Positions 59,136-64,000 of a stretch of DNA of 64,000 nt are shown in pieces. The stretch is from positions 157,001-221,000 of the forward strand of contig CAJHNH020005013.1 of the NCBI GenBank assembly GCA_905116865.2, given 5' to 3'. The translations under genes were made by a program, and so were the position numbers. The notes below the pieces were generated by a model that searched no databases, had not been told where the DNA came from, and worked only from the letters and a program-made list of their open reading frames with translations. The stretch comes from Candidula unifasciata. Taxonomy: Eukaryota > Mollusca > Gastropoda > Stylommatophora > Geomitridae. Within the stretch, counting starts at the first letter, position 1. Each line of letters starts with the position of its first letter.

Positions 59136-59310
59136 CTTCTTCTTCTTCAATTTCGTCAGCTGTAAACTGGCAGAAAATTCTGTTGTTTGTCCTTTTCTAG
59201 ACAACTCTTGTTCCAGAACTTGGGATTTGCATGCACTGCCATTTTACAGATCTGTCTTATTTGTATGCAGATTGTTGATTTCTTGCCTTTCAGGTGAATA
59301 CACTCCTAGT
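59136..59310 (-). mobile_element. SINE-B copy, truncated, RPRD2-like intron 3
   Basis: TTCTTCTTCTTCAATTTCGTC, CAGAAAATTCTGTTGTTTG and TTATTTGTATGCAGATTG. Begins about 35 bp after the exon 3 donor. Confidence 0.75.
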
Positions 59311-59539
59311 CTTTTCCAACAGGTTGTGCTTTTGCCAGAAAGCCGTGAGGACAGTTTTTGTTTTGAAATAAACAGTCAACCATGGAAATTGAACTTTACT
59401 ACTTGAGGATCTGAGTCACAGAACTGCACTTCCATTGACAGTAGAAAAGCAGAAGATGAAGAATTAACTTGTTGGTCATGCCAGTTTCTGTTAGCCAGAG
59501 CACCTATGGAAACCTCAAACTTGTTTTCAAGTTTGCAAA

Positions 59540-59950
59540 AACTTATATAGCGATTGTAGAAGTCTGGTTAGAATAAATCAGGGAATATCTAAACCATTTA
59601 AAGTAATATCTGGAGTAAGACAGGGATGTGTCTTATCACCTTCTGTTTATCACCTACATTGACAGTATAAGTAAGGATGCCAGGCCCAGGAACAAAAATA
59701 ATAGTAACATCAACAAATTACTCTTTGCTGTAATGACCAGGCCTTGATTGCAAATACAGTCATCAATTTGCAACAGCATCTCATATCCATTAATGTAGAA
59801 TATAAATCAAATGAGTATAACATCGAAAAGACAGAAGTAATGTCAGTAGGAAGAAAGAAGCAGAGTTTAAAAATAGCATTAGCGCATACATATATTAAAA
59901 AGGCATCTAGAGTTTAAATATTTTGGAACAACATTTATTAAAGACGGTAA
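59540..59950 (+). mobile_element. LINE reverse transcriptase palm remnant, RPRD2-like intron 3
   Basis: Broken frames give ISKPFKVISGVRQGCVLSP, LFITYIDSISKDARP, LLFA followed by a decayed DD box, and IEKTEVMSVGRKKQS. The VRQGCVLSP and TEVMSVG motifs order the RT palm correctly. Frameshifts and loss of the catalytic pair show it is dead. Confidence 0.8.
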
Positions 59951-60040
59951 ACTACTGGATGTAAATTTGCCTATAAAGACCACATAACAGCAAGGGGCTT
60001 TTGGGGTTCTGCAACGTCCTATAAAGGATACGCAACTAAC
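59949..60040 (+). mobile_element. SINE-A 3' fragment
   Basis: GTAAATTTGCCTATAAAGAC, GGGGTTCTGCAACGTCCT and AAAGGATACGCAACTAAC. It directly abuts the LINE fragment. Confidence 0.7.
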
Positions 60041-60642
60041 TTCTAATCTCCTTACCTTTCAGCCACTAGACTGGCTGCTACACCTTCTGTGTGAGATAGC
60101 AGTGTGTATGTTTTTTTTTTTACTTTGAGGTGTGTATGATAACCAGGGTGTTTTGTTTGCTCAGTAAATCTTAGTTAGTTGGCACTTTTCCTTCTTTTCA
60201 GATGATAGTTCTATTGTACTGTAAGGGTGCATGGGACTCACAGCCTTGGTGATGACCAGTGTGACTAGCAAGACCCTGCCACGTTAAAGACAGGTCTTCC
60301 ACAACAGTTTCATAGCACAAAGCCTGGGCGGTGTTGTAGAGACCATATGTTTTTCTTGCAACATGACCCCTCTCTTAGCCTACCTTGTTTATTCGAAAGG
60401 AATGGTAACACCAGTATGGTTGGAACAAAGCATAACTGCAGAAGCTGCTGGATCAGAAGAGCAATGCACTGCATCGATAAATTTTAGTATGTGCTGTATC
60501 AGAACACATAGTCTAATGTTTCCTTCTGTCATAGGTTATAAATAAGTAAATATGTTTACTTTTGTTATCCCTTGTTTATTTGTTGAATGGGGGAGGGGGT
60601 GTCATCACTAAATTTCACTTGTCAGTTTGTAATTTCACTCAG

Positions 60643-60836
60643 ATGGGCAGCCTGTGAAATCCCCCCAAAAGTATAAAGTTTTGACTGAAGAGGAGATCAC
60701 TAATGCTCCCATCAGCCCAATGAACACTCCCCGGGTGGAGTTTGAATCAAAAGAAGCAGCACCGGAGCCACATAACACTGATGGGATGGCTGAACATGAT
60801 GAGGAGGAGAGTGCTCGAATATTGGCTGAATTTAAG
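60643..60836 (+). CDS. RPRD2-like: RPRD2-like protein, exon 4 (acidic linker)
   Basis: Acceptor TTTCACTCAG at 60642; donor AAG|GTTGGT at 60837, weaker than the others. It encodes GQPVKSPQKYKVLTEEEI, a Pro/Ser and acidic linker (SPMNTPRVEFE, EHDEEESARI) and ends ILAEFK, matching the IVAEFR that starts the conserved second region of RPRD2. SP and TP dipeptides suggest phosphorylation sites, which is an inference. Phase 2 in, phase 0 out. Confidence 0.82.
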
Positions 60837-61667
60837 GTTGGTGGTTTATTTTGTAAAATGATCTTCTTTTGTCCTTCTTTTGAAGCCTTACAGCGTCACA
60901 GAGAGGAGTTTTGATGTAGTTTCTTGTCTTCTGCTGGTTGTGTAGCTTGCGTTCATGTCATAATGTTTCTTTCCGGAAATGAAAGCTAAGGAAGGTGCAA
61001 CTGAAGAACTACCTGACGTACCAGTCTCTTAATAACAGAAGAAGAAATTAATCAAATCAGTCAGAAAGCCACCGAAACTGGCACAAGGCGATTACCATAT
61101 TATGGACAGACCAGAGCAAGTCATTATCCTACGCCTTAGAACAGGGCACAATCGACGTCGCAGCCACATGTGCACAAAATTTAAGATTAGCTAATCAGCC
61201 ATGTGTACCTGTGGACTGGCACCTGAGATTATGATGTCCCAGATACGTTTCCAGACAAAACTTCTGGCCAAGAGAGATACTGGCGAAAGCCAAACTTTAA
61301 AGGCTGCTAAGTGAATTACAAAAGACGGTGAAGTTCATACTAGATACATCATTGCAGGTATTAATAATTTATTTCTAGCGCTCAAAAGAAGAAAAAATTT
61401 TTTCTTTTGTTTTACTCCGTTCACCTATCTCTTTCTTGTGCAGCTTTTTGACTTGTAGCCTGCTGTTCTTATGTAGTACACTCTAGCTGCTGGCTGATTT
61501 TGTTCCACTCTGACCAGACCATGTGACTTTGTGATGTTCTGTGAAATCATTTACTAGTATTCTGTGCCTACAATTTTTTTTGTGTGTGTGTGAGTCTTGT
61601 CTCTTCTGGTTTTTCACACTGTATTTCTCATAACATCTCATGTAAAATTTTGCGTTTTTATGATATG

Positions 61668-62608
61668 TGATGTAGTCGATTTAGACCAACTGGCACGTGA
61701 TAAGTGAAGTAGTTAGTTTAGACCAACTGGCACGTGATAGACCAAGTAGTTAGTTTAGACCAACTGGCACATGATAGGCGATGTAGTTAGTTTAGACCAA
61801 CTATCACATGATAGGCGATGTAGTTGGTTTAGACCAACTATCACATGATAGGCGATGTAGTCGGTTTAGACCAACTGGCACATGATAGGCGATGTAGTTA
61901 GTTTAGACCAACTATCACATGATAGGCGATGTAGTTAGTTTAGACCAACTATCACATGATAGGCGATGTAGTTGGTTTAGACCAACTATCACATAATAGG
62001 CGATGTAGTTAGTTTAGACCAACTATCACATGATAGGCGATGTAGTTGGTTTAGACCAACTATCACATGATAGGCGATGTAGTCGGTTTAGACCAACTAT
62101 CACATGATAGGCGATGTAGTCGGTTTAGACCAACTATCACATGATAGGCGATGTAGTCGGTATGGTTGTAGTCGGTTTAGACCACCAATGATATCACATG
62201 ATAGCTATCCATGTAGTTGTAGTTTTTAGACCAACTATCACATAATAGGCGTAGTCGATAGATTGTAGTCGGTTTACCAACTATCACATGATAGGCGATG
62301 TAGTAGGCGATGTAGGTTTAGACCAAACTATCACATGATAGGCGATGTAGTTAGTTTTAGACCAACTAGTGTAGTTTTTTAGACCAACTATCGCACATAA
62401 TAGGCATGATAGGCGATGTAGTTAGTTTAGACCAACTATCACATGATAGGCGATGTAGTTGGTTTAGACCAACTATCACATGATAGGCGATGTAGTCGGT
62501 TTAGACCAACTATCACATAATAGGCGATGTAGTTAGTTTAGACCAACTATCACATGATAGGCGATGTAGTCGGTTTAGACCAACTATCACATGATAGGCG
62601 ATGTAGTT
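61668..62608. repeat. 37 bp minisatellite, about 25 copies, RPRD2-like intron 4
   Basis: Unit GATGTAGTTGGTTTAGACCA plus ACTATCACATGATAGGC. GTTGGT-TTAG-ACCAAC and TATC-ACAT-GATA are two hairpins in each unit. Early copies have ACTGGCACGTGAT instead of ACTATCACATGAT. A scrambled zone lies at about 62160-62410. Confidence 0.95.
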
Positions 62609-62624
62609 TTACCGTTTCCTCATG

Positions 62625-62770
62625 CTCATTTTAGGCTGACTTTAAAAAATTTGCGCCCGTGATTTTGCGTATTTCACTTGATATTCATATTCTGCATATA
62701 TTAAGTTATTTGAAAATAACATGCTTAACAGTAAAAATGCTTTGTGAAAGATGAATTTGCATTTTCCTAC
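62625..62770 (+). mobile_element. Repeat family F, copy 3
   Basis: CCGTGATTTTGCGTATTTCA, TGATATTCATATTCTGCATA and TGCTTTGTGAAAGATG parallel copies 1 and 2. Lies immediately after the minisatellite. Confidence 0.6.
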
Positions 62771-63091
62771 GTAAGTAGACTGAAAGGATATAGTTTACAT
62801 TGCCCAGGTACTGAGTTAGAGGTGCATGGCATGATACTGAGCTGCGGGTTTCATTTAGAATGCTTTTTGGCTGTCCAACGTGGTTTATATTGTGAACTAT
62901 AGATTCATAAAATGGTGCTTGGCCTGTTGCTGGAGCCCAGACAGATATCTTTGTTTATTCTTTGCCCGTTCGAAATATTTAATACTACTATAACTGATTG
63001 GCATGCGGATGATAGTACTTTACTATTGCTTTAGATACATTTGACTTGTTTTAGTCTTCTCTTTAACTGCATTGCATTGTTTTTTCCACAG

Positions 63092-63218
63092 CCACATGAA
63101 ATGATTGATCAAATAACAGCTTTCAGAAGGATGGAGTTGGAGATTCAGTTGAAAGCCAGTCAGTTATCTCATCTGAAATTTGACGTGTCTAATTTGGATG
63201 CTGTAAAACACCTTAAAG
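63092..63218 (+). CDS. RPRD2-like: RPRD2-like protein, exon 5 (second conserved region, gene continues)
   Basis: Acceptor TTTTTTCCACAG at 63091; donor AAAG|GTATTG at 63219, phase 1. It encodes PHEMIDQITAFRRMELE, IQLKASQLSHLKFDV and NLDAVKHLK, aligning with the predicted coiled-coil region of RPRD2 (vertebrate ...IELKEKQLSTMRVDV...LKCLKD, from memory). The rest of the gene lies past the right edge. The visible protein is about 236 residues of a protein that exceeds 1,000 residues in vertebrates. Confidence 0.87.
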
Positions 63219-63379
63219 GTATTGTAACATTTCATGTTGTAAAACAATTCTTTATTATTCCATTGGGGGGGTGGGGTGCAAAATTTGCACTTTTTGGTCG
63301 ATAGGTCCAGCTGTGAGCATTTGTTGCCCTGGTTAGAAGTCGTATCTATAAATTTATGCTGCTGCTGTTGCTCTCTATC

Positions 63380-63615
63380 CGTCTGTGTATGTAAGAATGT
63401 GGGTGGGTGTGTGTATATGAGTCGGTCGATGGGCGTGTGTGTGTGCACATACATTTTACAACCATTACAGCTTTTGTGTTTTTTCTTGATATTCTTAATA
63501 TGAATATCATTATATGAACCTAACAGGTTTCATTGAAAAAAATAAAAGATGCTGTTTGCAATGGCTGTTTGTAAGACGCACCTGCGTGCCCAATTTGTGA
63601 CCCTGTGAAAATAGA
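63380..63615 (+). mobile_element. Repeat family F, copy 4, with preceding TG-rich tract
   Basis: (TG)-rich 63380-63450, then ATTTTACAACCATTACAGCT, TTCTTGATATTCTTAATATG and GACGCACCTGCGTGCCCAAT. Confidence 0.7.
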
Positions 63616-64000
63616 GTTAGTTTATTCTGAACTCAAGAACTGCAGTAGCATATTAATTGGTCTGAGTTCAGCTTGCAGCAGTGACAAGATTATTGTTTCT
63701 GATTAGTGTATAAAGCTGTTGCCATCATTGCTGTGCTGTGCATAGGTGTTATTTCTTTGTTCTGACAGATGTACAAAACTGTTTAAGTCAGCTGTGGAGT
63801 ATAAAGCTAAATCATTTATCTAATATATACAATTATTTGTGGAATCTATGATATAAGTTTTTCATTCATTGTGTGTTAAAAAGACTGATTTTCCTTATCT
63901 ATGCGATACATATATATTTTAGGTATAAGGCCCCTTCTGTGATTTCTTTCTAAAGGCATTTTTCCTGTTCTCTTAGCTATTATTTCTTTTTTTTTTTTCC
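63616..64000 (+). other. RPRD2-like intron 5, no feature seen
   Basis: Unique AT-rich sequence to the window edge, ending in a T-rich tract that could precede the next acceptor outside the window. Confidence 0.4.

Larger units (their letters stand above)
54761..63091 (+). other. RPRD2-like introns 1-4
   Basis: Introns at 54761-56919, 57050-58998, 59100-60642 and 60837-63091. They hold five SINE-B copies, a tRNA-headed SINE, a SINE-A tail, a LINE reverse transcriptase remnant and a 37 bp minisatellite, listed separately. Intron 5 begins at 63219 and is open to the right edge. Confidence 0.8.

Noticed and set aside
61668..62608. CRISPR-like array of 37 bp repeats.
   Set aside because: Repeats are directly contiguous with no spacers, in an intron of an animal gene, with no cas genes.

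Overview
This is animal nuclear DNA. It has large introns with GT-AG boundaries, dense short interspersed elements, long microsatellites and many dead transposon pieces. The repeat style (very long ATGT and TCTA tracts, tRNA-headed SINEs, jockey/RTE-like LINE tails, mollusc-like minisatellites) suggests a gastropod mollusc. That assignment is an inference from memory of similar genomes, not a search result.

Only two host genes can be supported, and they are divergently transcribed. On the minus strand is a chondroitin sulfate synthase (CHSY1/CHSY3 family). Its first coding exon is 50236-49394 and its last is 6440-4859, separated by one intron of about 43 kb. The joined product would be about 807 residues, close to the vertebrate length, and carries both catalytic signatures. 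The last exon has a one-base frameshift at about 5463-5470. On the plus strand, from about 54604 and running off the right edge, is the 5' part of an RPRD2-like gene: a CID-domain protein that binds the RNA polymerase II C-terminal domain. Five exons can be placed by homology and splice sites, in compatible phases.

Layout: 1-4,400 is downstream flank of CHSY with a hAT MITE, degraded LINE pieces and two tandem arrays (45 bp and 57 bp units). 4,430-6,440 is the CHSY 3' UTR and last exon. 6,441-49,393 is the CHSY intron, a mosaic of SINEs from at least four families, LINE 3' ends, four hAT-like elements (one interrupted by a mariner-like element), minisatellites and huge ATGT arrays. 49,394-50,236 is CHSY coding exon 1. 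50,237-54,600 is the intergenic, probably promoter-bearing, region, with two related fold-back palindromes and runs of 35 G and 30 C. 54,604-64,000 is the RPRD2-like gene, whose introns carry five SINE copies in opposing orientations, a LINE reverse transcriptase fragment and a 37 bp minisatellite.

I found no operon, CRISPR array, defence island or other gene system. The most useful leads are the CHSY frameshift, the (GAA)n-tailed SINE family defined here by its own target-site duplications, the inverted SINE pairs around RPRD2 exon 3, the fold-back palindrome family between the two promoters, and the minisatellite that appears to have grown out of a SINE.
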